DNA of 61,725 nt from an uncultured Collinsella sp. Lineage in GTDB: Bacteria; Actinomycetota; Coriobacteriia; Coriobacteriales; Coriobacteriaceae. The stretch's first letter is position 1, and every line of letters begins with the position of its first letter. Location: assembly GCA_902494245.1 (NCBI GenBank), contig CABUSR010000007.1:1-61725 (forward strand). Direction: 5' to 3'. Positions 39,979 through 48,965 of the stretch are shown piece after piece. The notes beneath the pieces are model-generated. The model saw only the letters and a list, made by a program, of their open reading frames with translations. It had not been told where the DNA came from and did no database searches. The translations under genes and the position numbers were made by a program.

Positions 39979-41349
39979 ATGGCGTCTGCCGATCGTCCCA
40001 CGTTGTTTATCAATGCGACCGTCTTGGATGGCTCGGAGCATATGGAGCCGCAGCCCGATATGGCCGTGGCCGTTGAGCGCGGTGTCATCACATGGATGGG
40101 GCCGAGCGCCGTGGCGCAGGCGCCGGCGGGCGCCGAGGTCATCGACCTGGCAGGGGCGTATCTCATGCCAGGCCTCATCAATATGCATGTGCATCTGTGC
40201 GGTTCGGGCAAGCCGGTTTCGGCGGGCGATGCGGGCGCGCTGATGAAGAAGCTCGATAATCCCGTGGGGCGCGCCATCGTGCGCCATATTCTTAAGGGCA
40301 GCGCCCAACAACAACTGGCAAGTGGCGTGACCACGGTGCGCGGCGCGGGCGACCCGCTGTTTGCCGATCTTGCCGTGCGCGATGCTATCGATGCCGGCAA
40401 GTATCAAGGTCCTCGCCTGGTGGCGCCGGGAACGGGTGTCACGGTGCCGGGCGGCCATGGTGCGGGTTTGTTCGCCCAGGTGGCCAACAGTCCCGCCGAG
40501 GCAGCCGAACAGGTGCGCGACCTGTATGCGCGCGGTGCCGACGTCATCAAGCTGTTCGTGACGGGCGGCGTGTTCGACGCTACCGAGGTGGGCGAGCCGG
40601 GCGTGCTGCGTATGCCGGTGGAGGTTGCCACGGCGGCATGCAAGGCGGCGCACGATATGGGCCTTCCGGTTATGGCCCATGTCGAGAGTACCGAGGGCGT
40701 GAAGGCCGCGCTTGAGGCCGGCGTTGACACGATTGAGCACGGCGCTCCGTTGACACCCGAGATCTTGGAGCTGTACCGTGGCGCCGCGGGCACGCAGCTC
40801 GAGGGGCGTGCTCCGAGTGTGACCTGCACTATCAGCCCGGCGCTGCCGTTTGTATTGCTCGACCCGGAAAAGACCCATTCGACTGACACGCAAAAGAAGA
40901 ACGGCGATATCGTGTGCTCGGGTATTATCGAGAGCGCTCGTGCCGCACTGGAAGCTGGCGTTAAGGTGGGCCTTGGCACGGACTCGAGCTGCCCGTTCGT
41001 GACGCAGTACGACATGTGGCGTGAGGTGGCCTATTTTGCCAAGTATGTCGGCGTGAGCAACGCCTTCGCGCTGCATACAGCTACGCAAGTCAATGCTGAG
41101 CTGCTGGGGCTGGGCGGCGAGACCGGCACAATTGAGTGCGGCAAGGCTGCCGATATCTTGGTGACGCGCGAGAACCCGCTCGATGACCTGTGCGCTCTGC
41201 GTGAGCCGATGTACGTGATGTGTCGCGGCGATCTGGTGCGCAAGCTCAAGGTGAAGCGCATCCTCGAGGTGGACGCCGAGCTCGACGCGATTATGGCCAT
41301 GCCTGCCGAGGCGTTGGCCGAGGAGCTTGCCCGCGATGGCGTGGCGTAA
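39979..41349 (+). CDS. Metal-dependent amidohydrolase family protein
   Basis: A 456-residue cytosolic enzyme of the imidazolonepropionase/prolidase-like amidohydrolase branch. The metal-binding HxH is in MPGLINMHVHLCGSG, with the carboxylated Lys near ADVIKLFVTGG, His in VMAHVES and DTIEHGAPL, and Asp in GLGTDSSCPF. Such proteins hydrolyse C-N bonds in dipeptides (Xaa-Pro/Xaa-Arg), ureas or cyclic amides; substrate unknown. I start at ATG 39979 because GAGGGAGGAG precedes it; ATG 39946 in frame has no such site. It is a single-gene unit ended by a bidirectional terminator. Confidence 0.88.
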   Translation: MASADRPTLFINATVLDGSEHMEPQPDMAVAVERGVITWMGPSAVAQAPAGAEVIDLAGAYLMPGLINMHVHLCGSGKPVSAGDAGALMKKLDNPVGRAIVRHILKGSAQQQLASGVTTVRGAGDPLFADLAVRDAIDAGKYQGPRLVAPGTGVTVPGGHGAGLFAQVANSPAEAAEQVRDLYARGADVIKLFVTGGVFDATEVGEPGVLRMPVEVATAACKAAHDMGLPVMAHVESTEGVKAALEAGVDTIEHGAPLTPEILELYRGAAGTQLEGRAPSVTCTISPALPFVLLDPEKTHSTDTQKKNGDIVCSGIIESARAALEAGVKVGLGTDSSCPFVTQYDMWREVAYFAKYVGVSNAFALHTATQVNAELLGLGGETGTIECGKAADILVTRENPLDDLCALREPMYVMCRGDLVRKLKVKRILEVDAELDAIMAMPAEALAEELARDGVA

Positions 41350-41400
41350 GCGCGCGATATGGTGATGCGACAAAGGGACAATCCTTTTGTCATAATCAGA

Positions 41401-41435
41401 AAAAGCCGAGGTCCCAGTGCGAGGCCTCGGCTTTT
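41401..41435. terminator. Bidirectional terminator
   Basis: AAAAGCCGAGG pairs with CCTCGGCTTTT, giving A and T runs on both sides. It serves the amidohydrolase and the facing minus-strand gene. Confidence 0.9.
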
Positions 41436-41456
41436 ATTTGTCCCATGGTATGGCGG

Positions 41457-41930
41457 CTATGAGCGCGTCTCCATCTTGGCATGGCACTTGGGGCAGGTGA
41501 CGCGGATCTTGCCTTTGCCCTTGGGAACGGAGAGCATCTGGCCGCAGTTGGGGCACTTAAGATAGGCCGTGGTCTTGCGGCCCTTCCACATCTTCTTGGC
41601 TGTGCGCTTGGCACGTTCAAAGTCTTCCTTGCTAGTACCGGCTGCGCGCGAGGCGTTGGTCGCTGCAGCTCCGCCGCCCAAGCTAGCTACAAACTTGCCC
41701 AAGCCGGGTACGTTTGCAGTCGCGGCGACAAAGGCCTCGTTCTCCTTGTGACGTGCGTCGATATTTTTGGACAGGCCGCGCAGCACGCCAATCACGATTA
41801 CGGCGATGGCAATCCAGCTGAGCCACTGGATGCGGGCTATCGATCCGATCATCGCGATGACGATGCCGGCAAAACCCATCACGATGGTGAGTTCATCGGC
41901 ACCATTGCGACCCTTCATAAAGTCATTCAT
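41457..41930 (-). CDS. Small membrane protein with C-terminal zinc ribbon
   Basis: 157 residues. Two adjacent hydrophobic segments (LTIVMGFAGIVIAMIGSIA and WLSWIAIAVIVIGVL) make a short hairpin in the membrane. A basic linker (FERAKRTAKKMWKGRK) leads to a zinc ribbon LKCPNCGQMLSVPKGKGKIRVTCPKCHAKM with two CPxC pairs. ATG 41930 has AAAGG upstream; an in-frame ATG 30 bp earlier is weaker. I know of no assigned function. Membrane zinc-ribbon proteins of this shape are common in Gram-positives. Confidence 0.82.
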   Translation of the reverse strand: MNDFMKGRNGADELTIVMGFAGIVIAMIGSIARIQWLSWIAIAVIVIGVLRGLSKNIDARHKENEAFVAATANVPGLGKFVASLGGGAAATNASRAAGTSKEDFERAKRTAKKMWKGRKTTAYLKCPNCGQMLSVPKGKGKIRVTCPKCHAKMETRS

Positions 41931-41985
41931 GCAAATTGCCTTTCGTTCGATATGCTGCACGCCTTTATACCCGATTTAGAGCAAG

Positions 41986-42066
41986 GGGGACAGGTTAATC
42001 TGCACCAATGTGGTGCAAACATACCTGTCCCCGGAATACCAAGACGGTGCAAACGTACCTGTCCCC
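41986..42066. repeat. Family D inverted repeat with extra half
   Basis: GGGGACAGGTTAATC...TGCACCA and its near-complement enclose a 3-nt loop (42008-42010). A third half, GGTGCAAACGTACCTGTCCCC in reduced form, follows at 42046-42066. Confidence 0.85.
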
Positions 42067-42076
42067 AATGCCCCAA

Positions 42077-42349
42077 TTACTTGGAGAGTTTGTCGACGAC
42101 GCGTTCGATTTCGGCGAGTTTGGCGGCTTTGAGGTCTTCGTCGCCCGATTCGATTGCCGAAGTCACGCAGCCCTCGATATGCGCCTTGAGCACGTCGGCG
42201 TTAATGCGCGCGAGGAGCGCCTGTGTGGCCATGAGCTGTGTGGAGATATCGACGCAGTAGCGGTCCTCCTCGACCATCCGCAGGATGCCGTCGATCTGAC
42301 CGCGTGCCGTCTTGAGCATGCGGGTCACCGATTTATGGTCTGCCATCAT
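42077..42349 (-). CDS. csoR: CsoR-type copper-sensing repressor
   Basis: A 90-residue four-helix DUF156 protein. The Cu(I) ligands fit the CsoR C-H-C pattern: Cys in EDRYCVDISTQ, then His and Cys in LKAHIEGCV. Copper binding releases it from DNA, switching on copA. ATG 42349 follows GAGGACC. It is last in copA-copZ-csoR, so it would limit its own expression too. A GC-tract palindrome before copA is the likely operator. Confidence 0.9.
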   Translation of the reverse strand: MMADHKSVTRMLKTARGQIDGILRMVEEDRYCVDISTQLMATQALLARINADVLKAHIEGCVTSAIESGDEDLKAAKLAEIERVVDKLSK

Positions 42350-42388
42350 GGCGGGTCCTCGTTTCTGGTCGGGGGTACGTGCGGGTCG

Positions 42389-42610
42389 TTATGCGGCGGT
42401 CACCGAAAGGGCGTGGAACTTCTCGCCGGCGCCCTCGACGGCGGCAGCGAGCTGCTCAGCGGTCACGGTGTCGGCGCACTCCACCTGTACGGTCTGAGTC
42501 TCGTGATCGGCGTCGGCGTCGGTCACGCCGGCCACGTTGAGCAACGCCGTCTCGACGGTGGCGTCGCAGTGGCCGCACATAAGGCCGGAAGTCTTAATTG
42601 TGAAACGCAT
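42389..42610 (-). CDS. copZ: Copper chaperone, single heavy-metal-associated domain
   Basis: A 73-residue ferredoxin-fold domain with the metal motif LMCGHCDATV (MxCxxC) near the start. It would carry Cu(I) in the cytosol to CopA or CsoR. ATG 42610 follows AGAGGAA. The frame is open for 37 further codons upstream, but that stretch coincides with a long hairpin and is not protein-like. The spacing to csoR is 39 bp. Confidence 0.9.
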   Translation of the reverse strand: MRFTIKTSGLMCGHCDATVETALLNVAGVTDADADHETQTVQVECADTVTAEQLAAAVEGAGEKFHALSVTAA

Positions 42611-42636
42611 GGGTATTCCTCTCTGTTGTGTCGGCT

Positions 42637-42727
42637 TTCCCAGGCACCCGACCTTGACCTTCAAGCCGTCGCTCGCGTACCAAAGTACGCGTCGCTCCTC
42701 TTTCAGGTCAATCTCGGGCACCTGGAA
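42637..42727 (-). repeat. Long hairpin between copA and copZ
   Basis: Outer arms TTCCCAGG...CCTTGACCT and AGGTCAATC...CCTGGAA pair imperfectly over about 22 bp; the inner part holds a perfect CGCGTAC-CAAA-GTACGCG. It lies inside the operon, so it may be an RNA processing or attenuation element setting the copZ/copA ratio. No T-run. Confidence 0.75.
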
Positions 42728-42757
42728 AACCCGTTCTAAATGGACTTAATGGCGATC

Positions 42758-45097
42758 CTATTTTGCCACTTTGGGCTTAAAGGATTTTAGGCGCAGAGCG
42801 TTGCTTACGACACATACGCTCGACAGGCTCATGGCCGCAGCGCCAAACATCGGCGAGAGCTGCCATCCGGTGAGCGGGAAGAACACGCCCGCCGCCAGCG
42901 GAATGCCGATGCCGTTGTAGAACAGCGCCCAGAACAGGTCCTGCTTGATGTTGCGGATCGTGGCGCGCGAAAGCTCGATGGCCCGCGCAACATCCATGAG
43001 GTCACTGCGCATGAGCACCACATCAGCCCCTTCTTTGGCGATGTCGGCGCCGGTGCCGATAGCAAGGCCCACGTCGGCGCGCGCCAGGGCGGGGGAGTCA
43101 TTGATGCCGTCGCCCACCATGGCGACCTTGCTGCCCGCATCCTGCAGATTGCGCACGTGGCGCTCCTTGTCGGCGGGGAGGACGTCGGCGATGACCTGCT
43201 TGCTGTTCAGTCCCACGCGGCGGGCGATGGCCTCGGCCGTCACGCGGTTGTCGCCGGTGAGCATGCGCACGTCGACGCCAAGCGAGCGCAGTGCGGCGAT
43301 GGCCCCGGCGCTCGTCTCCTTGACCTCGTCAGCCACGGCAATGGTGCCGGCAAGCTCGCCGTTCTTGGCAAAGAACAGCGGCGTCTTGCCCTCGGCGGCA
43401 AATTGTTCGGCAAGACCCGCGGGCACGGCAACGCCCAGCTCGTCCATCAGGCGTACGTTGCCGGCTGCAATGGCGTTTTGCCCCTCGCGCGCCGTAACGC
43501 CTCGTCCGGGCACGGCGGCAAAGTCCTCGACCATGCGCGCGACGATCCCACGTGTCTCGCACTCGGCCATAATCGCCTCGGCCAGCGGGTGCTCGCTTGA
43601 GCGTTCCAGCGCGGCGGCCAACTTGAGCAGCGCCTTTTCGCTCATGGCGGGCGAGCCGTCAGCGCGCGTGGCTACCACGATATCGGTCACGGCAGGCTTG
43701 CCGCGGGTGACCGTGCCCGTCTTATCGAGCACCACGGTGCCCACGCTGCGCAGGTTCTCCAGCGCCTCGGCGCTCTTAAAGAGAATGCCCATCTCGGCGC
43801 CCTTGCCGGTGCCGACCATAATGGCGACGGGCGTGGCCAGGCCCAGCGCGCACGGGCAGCTGATCACCAGCACGGCGACGGCGGAGGTAAGCGCTTCGTT
43901 GACGCTTCCGGTCAGCACCATCCACGCCACAAAAGTCACGGCCGAGATCGCGAATACTACGGGCACGAACACGCCGGCGACCTTGTCGGCCATGCGGGCG
44001 ATGGGCGCCTTGGTGGCGTTGGCGTCCTCGACGAGCTGGATAATCTTGGCGAGCGACGTGTCGGCGCCCACACGCGTGGCGCGGAAGGTAAACGAGCCCG
44101 TGCGGTTGACCGTGGCCGCATTGACAGTGTCGCCGGCGGTCTTCTCCACGGGGATGGACTCGCCGGTGAGCGCGCTCTCGTCCACGGCCGAGCTGCCCTC
44201 GAGCACCACGCCATCGACGGGGATGGACTCGCCGGGGCGCACGCGCAGGACCTGGCCGGGAAGGATGGCGTCGACATCGACGGTGGTTTCGGTGCCGTCC
44301 TCTGCCACGACGGTCGCGGTCTTGGGCGCCAAGTCGATGAGTGCCTCGATGGCGCCGCCGGTCTTGGATTTGCTGCGCGTCTCGAGATATTTGCCCACGG
44401 TGACGAGCGACAGGATTGTGCCGGCGCTCTCAAAATACAGGTTGTCCATGCCCGTCATCATGGCCTCGTGGACCTGACCCGCGGCTAGCTGGTCGGCCAT
44501 GATGAACATGGCGTAGAGCGACCAGGCGATGGAAGCAGTGGCACCCACGGCAATAAGGGCGTCCATGGTAGGCGCGCCGTGCGTAAGCGATTTAAACCCG
44601 TTGATAAAGTATGCGTCGTTGACGTAGGCGATGGGAATGAGCAGGACGAGCTCGGTGAGCGCGAGCGTCATGCTGTGGGTGTGGTCGGTGAAGACGCCGG
44701 GCAGTGGCCAACCGAGCATGTGCCCCATGCCTATGTAGAACAGTGGGATGAGGAATACGATCGAGACGATGAGGCGGGTGCGCATGGCAGAGGCGGCGGC
44801 CTCCAACTTTTTGGTCGGCGACTCCATATGGGCGGCGCCGGACCTGGTTTGCGCACTTCCGCTTTGGGCAGCGTCGGTGCCCGTGCTGATGGGCGAGGCT
44901 GAGTAGCCCGCGCGGTCGACAGCGGTGCAGATGTCGTCGGGGGAGACCTGCGCAGGGTCGTAGTCCACCAGCATAGAGCCGGCGAGCAGATTGACCGCGA
45001 CGCTTTGGACGCCGTCGAGTTTGCTCACGGCACGGTCCACGTGCGCCTGGCAGGCGGCGCACGTCATGCCGCCCACATCGAACTTATCTTGAGCCAT
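42758..45097 (-). CDS. copA: Copper-exporting P-type ATPase
   Basis: A 779-residue P1B ATPase exporting Cu(I). One N-terminal metal domain has GGMTCAACQAHVD; the membrane CPC motif is ISCPCALGLATP (about 405-416), the phosphorylated Asp is in VLDKTGTVTRG (about 455), and the hinge is MVGDGINDSPAL (about 658). Eight membrane segments are visible. ATG 45097 follows GAAAGGAGAA. It heads the copA-copZ-csoR operon behind a CsoR-like operator. Confidence 0.96.
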   Translation of the reverse strand: MAQDKFDVGGMTCAACQAHVDRAVSKLDGVQSVAVNLLAGSMLVDYDPAQVSPDDICTAVDRAGYSASPISTGTDAAQSGSAQTRSGAAHMESPTKKLEAAASAMRTRLIVSIVFLIPLFYIGMGHMLGWPLPGVFTDHTHSMTLALTELVLLIPIAYVNDAYFINGFKSLTHGAPTMDALIAVGATASIAWSLYAMFIMADQLAAGQVHEAMMTGMDNLYFESAGTILSLVTVGKYLETRSKSKTGGAIEALIDLAPKTATVVAEDGTETTVDVDAILPGQVLRVRPGESIPVDGVVLEGSSAVDESALTGESIPVEKTAGDTVNAATVNRTGSFTFRATRVGADTSLAKIIQLVEDANATKAPIARMADKVAGVFVPVVFAISAVTFVAWMVLTGSVNEALTSAVAVLVISCPCALGLATPVAIMVGTGKGAEMGILFKSAEALENLRSVGTVVLDKTGTVTRGKPAVTDIVVATRADGSPAMSEKALLKLAAALERSSEHPLAEAIMAECETRGIVARMVEDFAAVPGRGVTAREGQNAIAAGNVRLMDELGVAVPAGLAEQFAAEGKTPLFFAKNGELAGTIAVADEVKETSAGAIAALRSLGVDVRMLTGDNRVTAEAIARRVGLNSKQVIADVLPADKERHVRNLQDAGSKVAMVGDGINDSPALARADVGLAIGTGADIAKEGADVVLMRSDLMDVARAIELSRATIRNIKQDLFWALFYNGIGIPLAAGVFFPLTGWQLSPMFGAAAMSLSSVCVVSNALRLKSFKPKVAK

Positions 45098-45144
45098 GGC
45101 TTCTCCTTTCTGTGACGTAGTGTCGGAAATGTTAACCATCCGAT

Positions 45145-45175
45145 ACTATACACCCATACCCCCTGGGGGTGTCCA
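45145..45175 (-). promoter_or_regulatory. copA promoter with CsoR-like operator
   Basis: On the minus strand TGGACA (45170-45175) and TATAGT (45145-45150) stand 19 nt apart. Between them is a G/C-tract palindrome with core CCCCCAGGGGG, the shape of known CsoR sites. Repression by CsoR is inferred from this and from the linked csoR. Confidence 0.65.
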
Positions 45176-45250
45176 GTGGAGATTGAAATGTATGACATTC
45201 TAGTATTGGTCGAGGTGATAGCCAGGTCGGCGGACCGTAGCCGGTCTAAT

Positions 45251-45467
45251 GTCTCAATCTGTAACAACTAGACCCGTTTTTGTCGAGTAACTGTTACAGA
45301 TCGAGACATTACATCGAGCCACAACTTAACGTCTCAATCTGTAACGCCTAAGGACCGTTTTTCCTGCTAGATGTTACAGATCGAGACAAACCGTCCGCGG
45401 TCAACTCAAATGTCTTGATTTGTAACATCTAGAGAGGTTTTTGACCTCTAACTGTACAGATCGAGAC
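45251..45467. repeat. Family A array 4: three pairs
   Basis: Left half-sites start at 45251, 45331 and 45412; right ones at 45293, 45373 and 45454 (the last lacks one base). All inner gaps are 27 nt, linkers 23 and 24 nt. It lies between copA and the kinase 3' end; the rest of 45098-45509 is the copA promoter and spacer. Confidence 0.92.
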
Positions 45468-45509
45468 AATTGCCGGGGAGGGGTCCCGTCACGGCAAGAC
45501 GCCCGCTCC

Positions 45510-47594
45510 CTAGATGCAGAATCCGGGGATCGCGCAAGTCCGCTTCTTGGGGCTGTCCGCAGGCGTTGCGTACGTAAAGACGTCGCCGTCGTGCCCCACG
45601 CGGTTCATATGGAGCGTGCCTTCGCTCTCCGATGTGTCGGGGCTCACCGTGCGCTCCCACCAACAGGTGTCCTTGCCCTTCCACTGGCGGACCATCGTCT
45701 CGTTCGTGGAATACGGGCTCACCTTGAGCTCGCGGAAGAGCTGATACTCCTTGCCCTCGCCGTTGTAGATGTCTGCCAGGTAGTGATAGCCCTCGGTAAA
45801 CGAATCGGGCGGTTGCGTACCGCACAGCTCGACCATGGCGGGCAGCCAAAGGGTTGCGGGCAACTCGCTCAGGCACGATGCGCTGTTGGCGGCGCCCACA
45901 TTGTTCGAGACCTTCTTGACCCCTTTAATGAGTGCGCGCAACTCGTTGGGCAGCAGCTTAAGGCCGTCGCCGTTGAGCCATTCCCGCAGCTCGCAATCTG
46001 CCCAGCCGGCGCTCGGCGGTTCAGCCGCAGCGTTGCGCTCGGCAATACCCGCATCGAACATAAACGTCAGTCCGGCCTTGCCCGTCCCGTCCAGAAGCTC
46101 ATCGTGGCGGATGCCCACAAGCTGCGCGCCAACCTGCAGCCCGTTGGTGAGCGTGACACGCTTGGTACACGGATAGGGGATATGCCCATCGGCATCGAGC
46201 AGATGATAGCGCTTGGCAATCTCGCGTGCCTCGCTACGGGTCTCGGCGGCCTTAATCTTGAGCGAAATCTCCTGCAGCTGATCCCAGGTGTAGTCGTCAA
46301 GTGAACCGCGGATGCCGTCAAGGTAGTCGGGGATGCCAAAGCCATGGGTTGCCGCCCCGATAACGCTGAGCCCCGCAACGGCTGCGATAGCGCCGCCGAT
46401 AATAAAGCGGCGGCGGGTCATGGCATCGTGGCGGGCCTGATTCAGGATCTCTCGTGCGCGCTCGCCGGCGACGTCGACCTTAAGGTGCGTGCCAGAATCG
46501 ATATCAATCGCGGCCTCGTCTCCTGTGCCTTCGCGGCCCTCGGATTCGGCATCGGTGAGGTATGCCGAGAGCACCTCGAGCATCTGCTGCTCGGTGGGAC
46601 GATCGCACTGCTCGACTGAGAGACCCTTCACGATGATTTGGACGAGCGCTTCATCGCCCTCGCAGCGCGGCTCGAGCGGTGCCGGCTTGGTCTTGGTCTT
46701 TACGAGATAGAACGAGCCGGTTGCAGCGGCGTCCGTCGACTCAAAGTCAAACGGTTTGCGACCGCTGTAGAGCTGGTACAGAATGCTCGAAAGCGCATAG
46801 ACGTCGATTGCCGGCGAACGGCGAAGGGCCGCGATGCCTTCGATATCCTGCGTGAGCATCTCGGGCGCGGCGTATGCGGGCGTGGCAAAGCGCCAGATGT
46901 CGGCGCGCCGGGTGATCGTGTCGTCGCCGAGAGCCATGGTCGCGGAGCCCATGTCGATGAGGCAGGGGTCAAAGGAGCAATCGGCAATCTGCTGCTCGAG
47001 CGTTCGACTGGTGGTACGGAACATGATATTGGCGGGCGACAGGTCGCGATGGACGACCGGATTCACGAGGCCTTGGGTCATCAAGAGCGCACGAAGCACG
47101 GCGTTTCCGACGGCGGCGACCATCTGGGTGGTCAGCCCGCCCGAGGCGTCGTGAGGAAGCAGGGGCAGCGCCTGCTTGAGTGAGGTGCCCTCGACCCACT
47201 CCATGAGGATGAGCGGGTCATCCTCGCACGATCCATAGCCATAGACGCGCGGAAATCCACGCAGGTGCGAGACGGTACACAGATGACGGTACTCCTCAAA
47301 CAGCGCAGCGGTGTTGGCCAGGTGCGCTGCCGATTGCTCGGCGGAGCGGTCGGGGGTTTGGTCAGAGAGAATGGCGTTGTCCTTGAGTAGCTTGACGGCA
47401 AAGACCTCGCCGCTCGTGTTGGTCGCGCGCAGCACGTGCCCGATGTTGCCGTTGTTGCGGTGGGCCGTCTGGAGAATAAGCGTCATAAACCGACGCTTGG
47501 CGTCGTCCTCGGCGTTGGGGTCGACCGCCACGGCGGTATCGAACGTATCGAGACGGACGAGTTTGTCGCCATAGGCGCTATCGGTAGTATCCAT
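45510..47594 (-). CDS. Membrane Ser/Thr protein kinase with extracytoplasmic domain
   Basis: A 694-residue Hanks-type kinase. The catalytic loop is VHRDLSPANIMF (about 178), with the ATP-site Lys in VFAVKLLKD, an altered DFG-like CLIDMGSA and APEMLT further on. A single membrane segment (RRRFIIGGAIAAVAGLSVIGA, about 395-415) leads to an outside domain with repeated LREWLNGDGLKLLPNELRAL-type sequence, resembling DUF6273 sensor-like modules. ATG 47594 follows AAAGGAA. It lies 171 bp downstream of an FHA-protein gene on the same strand, a pairing typical of phosphothreonine signalling. The ligand and targets are unknown. Confidence 0.87.
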   Translation of the reverse strand: MDTTDSAYGDKLVRLDTFDTAVAVDPNAEDDAKRRFMTLILQTAHRNNGNIGHVLRATNTSGEVFAVKLLKDNAILSDQTPDRSAEQSAAHLANTAALFEEYRHLCTVSHLRGFPRVYGYGSCEDDPLILMEWVEGTSLKQALPLLPHDASGGLTTQMVAAVGNAVLRALLMTQGLVNPVVHRDLSPANIMFRTTSRTLEQQIADCSFDPCLIDMGSATMALGDDTITRRADIWRFATPAYAAPEMLTQDIEGIAALRRSPAIDVYALSSILYQLYSGRKPFDFESTDAAATGSFYLVKTKTKPAPLEPRCEGDEALVQIIVKGLSVEQCDRPTEQQMLEVLSAYLTDAESEGREGTGDEAAIDIDSGTHLKVDVAGERAREILNQARHDAMTRRRFIIGGAIAAVAGLSVIGAATHGFGIPDYLDGIRGSLDDYTWDQLQEISLKIKAAETRSEAREIAKRYHLLDADGHIPYPCTKRVTLTNGLQVGAQLVGIRHDELLDGTGKAGLTFMFDAGIAERNAAAEPPSAGWADCELREWLNGDGLKLLPNELRALIKGVKKVSNNVGAANSASCLSELPATLWLPAMVELCGTQPPDSFTEGYHYLADIYNGEGKEYQLFRELKVSPYSTNETMVRQWKGKDTCWWERTVSPDTSESEGTLHMNRVGHDGDVFTYATPADSPKKRTCAIPGFCI

Positions 47595-47626
47595 GGCGTT
47601 CCTTTGTCTGGCATGGGTTGCCGCGC

Positions 47627-47687
47627 GTATACGTGAGCAGTGCGGATATCGGTAAAGTACCATGATAGCTGCACTGCTCACGTATAC
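47627..47687. repeat. Perfect 17-bp inverted repeat between FHA and kinase genes
   Basis: GTATACGTGAGCAGTGC (47627-47643) and its exact complement (47671-47687) are separated by 27 nt. It lies upstream of the kinase and could be an operator or a hairpin controlling it. The 27-nt spacing equals the inner gap of family A, but the arms are unrelated. Confidence 0.85.
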
Positions 47688-47765
47688 CGCTGAGTATTGT
47701 CGTTTACGACGCAGAAGGTAGAAGACGAAAGACGGACGGCGACCGTCTTCCGATCGCTGTCCGTG

Positions 47766-48728
47766 CTAGTCCACAATGACAAGGAATGTCGTGTAGAGAC
47801 CCAGATGGAGCCTGTCGCTGTTGGCGATTTCTACGGGGGGATAGGCTTTGCCGGGCTCGCGTTGGTCGCGCGGCGGCTCAATCACAATATCGCCGTCGCC
47901 CGCGCCCGATTCGAGCACTGTGCCGTTGGTCGATCCAAGGCCCTGGGCGTACCAGTGCTCACCCTCGAGCCAAATACGAAGATGCTCGCGCGAGGCGTCG
48001 GCGCCTACATCGGTGATGCTGGGCGAGGTTTTGGGCAAAGAACCAATCACGGTGCCGCGCGGATCGCGTGTGAGGGGATGGATTTGCATGTCGGCGCAGT
48101 TGTCGGCATGGGTTCTGAGCAGACCGAGGTTGGGAGCGACGGTGTGCGGCTGCTCCAGGCTGCTCATAAAGCCACGTCCGACGGTAGTTTCGGTGGTGCC
48201 AAAGTGCCCGCCCGTCTTGCTGTCGCAAAAGCGCTCGACGGTGGCCACGCCCTGAACGGGATCGGCGAGCGCCCCCGTTGCCACAAAGAGCATAAGGTAA
48301 AGCGTGCTTTTCTCGCGCACGGCATTGCCGTCAAAGTTGTCGATGCGATTGAGGGCATTTGCATATAGGCGGCTGTCCAGCTTGTAGCTGGCGAGAGCCG
48401 ACATCATTTCGTTGGCGGCCGGACCGCGATAGTGCTCGGCGATTGCCCGATAGGCGGACTCGCCGCCGCCGAGCTTGCTGCAGATTGCCGCGGAAAGGTT
48501 GAGCGTGGTGACGGTAAAGTCGCTGTAGATGGAGGGCGCGCACTGGTCAGGCTTGCGATGGACGATGTAACGGGTGAGATACGAGCGGTTGGAAGAGCAT
48601 TTCTCGAGCAGGGTACTGCCGAGATAAGAGTTTCCATTGATGAGCATTCGGGCGATCTCGAGATGTTTAAGACCGCCGAACGAGCGAATATCGTTATAGA
48701 GGACCGAGCAAGGTGTCTCTGCTGCCAC
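47766..48728 (-). CDS. FHA-domain protein
   Basis: 320 residues. The C-terminal 110 form an FHA domain that binds phosphothreonine: TVIGSLPKTSPSITDVGADASREHLRIW, then GLGSTNGTVLESG, with the Ser-x-x-His and Ser-Thr-Asn-Gly core intact. The first 190 residues are helical and unrecognised. I start at GTG 48728 because AAAGGAGG ends 5 nt before it; the TTG 30 bp earlier overlaps that site. It precedes the kinase gene and is its probable substrate or adaptor. Confidence 0.85.
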   Translation of the reverse strand: MAAETPCSVLYNDIRSFGGLKHLEIARMLINGNSYLGSTLLEKCSSNRSYLTRYIVHRKPDQCAPSIYSDFTVTTLNLSAAICSKLGGGESAYRAIAEHYRGPAANEMMSALASYKLDSRLYANALNRIDNFDGNAVREKSTLYLMLFVATGALADPVQGVATVERFCDSKTGGHFGTTETTVGRGFMSSLEQPHTVAPNLGLLRTHADNCADMQIHPLTRDPRGTVIGSLPKTSPSITDVGADASREHLRIWLEGEHWYAQGLGSTNGTVLESGAGDGDIVIEPPRDQREPGKAYPPVEIANSDRLHLGLYTTFLVIVD

Positions 48729-48907
48729 GGATACCTCCTTTGATTGCTTCCTAGCCAATATGGCGATAGGAATTAATGGCCCCCGGTGGGCGACGTATTA
48801 AATGGCTGCGCAATATATAGCGTAACCAAAGCAACATTATAGGCCACATGTTCGAAATTGCAGGAAGCCTGAGAGATTTGGTTTGGACTGGACGGAAATC
48901 CCCCTCT

Positions 48908-48965
48908 GTCTTGATCTATAACAATTAGGACCCGGTTTTGTCCCGCAGCTGTTACAGATTGAGAC
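48908..48965. repeat. Family A single pair
   Basis: Left half-site 48908-48922 (one change, CTATAAC) and right half-site 48951-48965, with a 28-nt gap, the only one not 27. The remaining spacer to 49236 holds a TATACT at 49032-49037 and a leader of roughly 190 nt for the helicase, with no gene. Confidence 0.85.

Noticed and set aside
41986..42066. Family D element as a riboswitch or T-box
   Set aside because: It is a simple nested palindrome repeated near unrelated genes, with no conserved single-stranded core.
42611..42721. N-terminal extension of CopZ by 37 residues
   Set aside because: The stretch is the strand of a long hairpin and a good ribosome site precedes the ATG at 42610.
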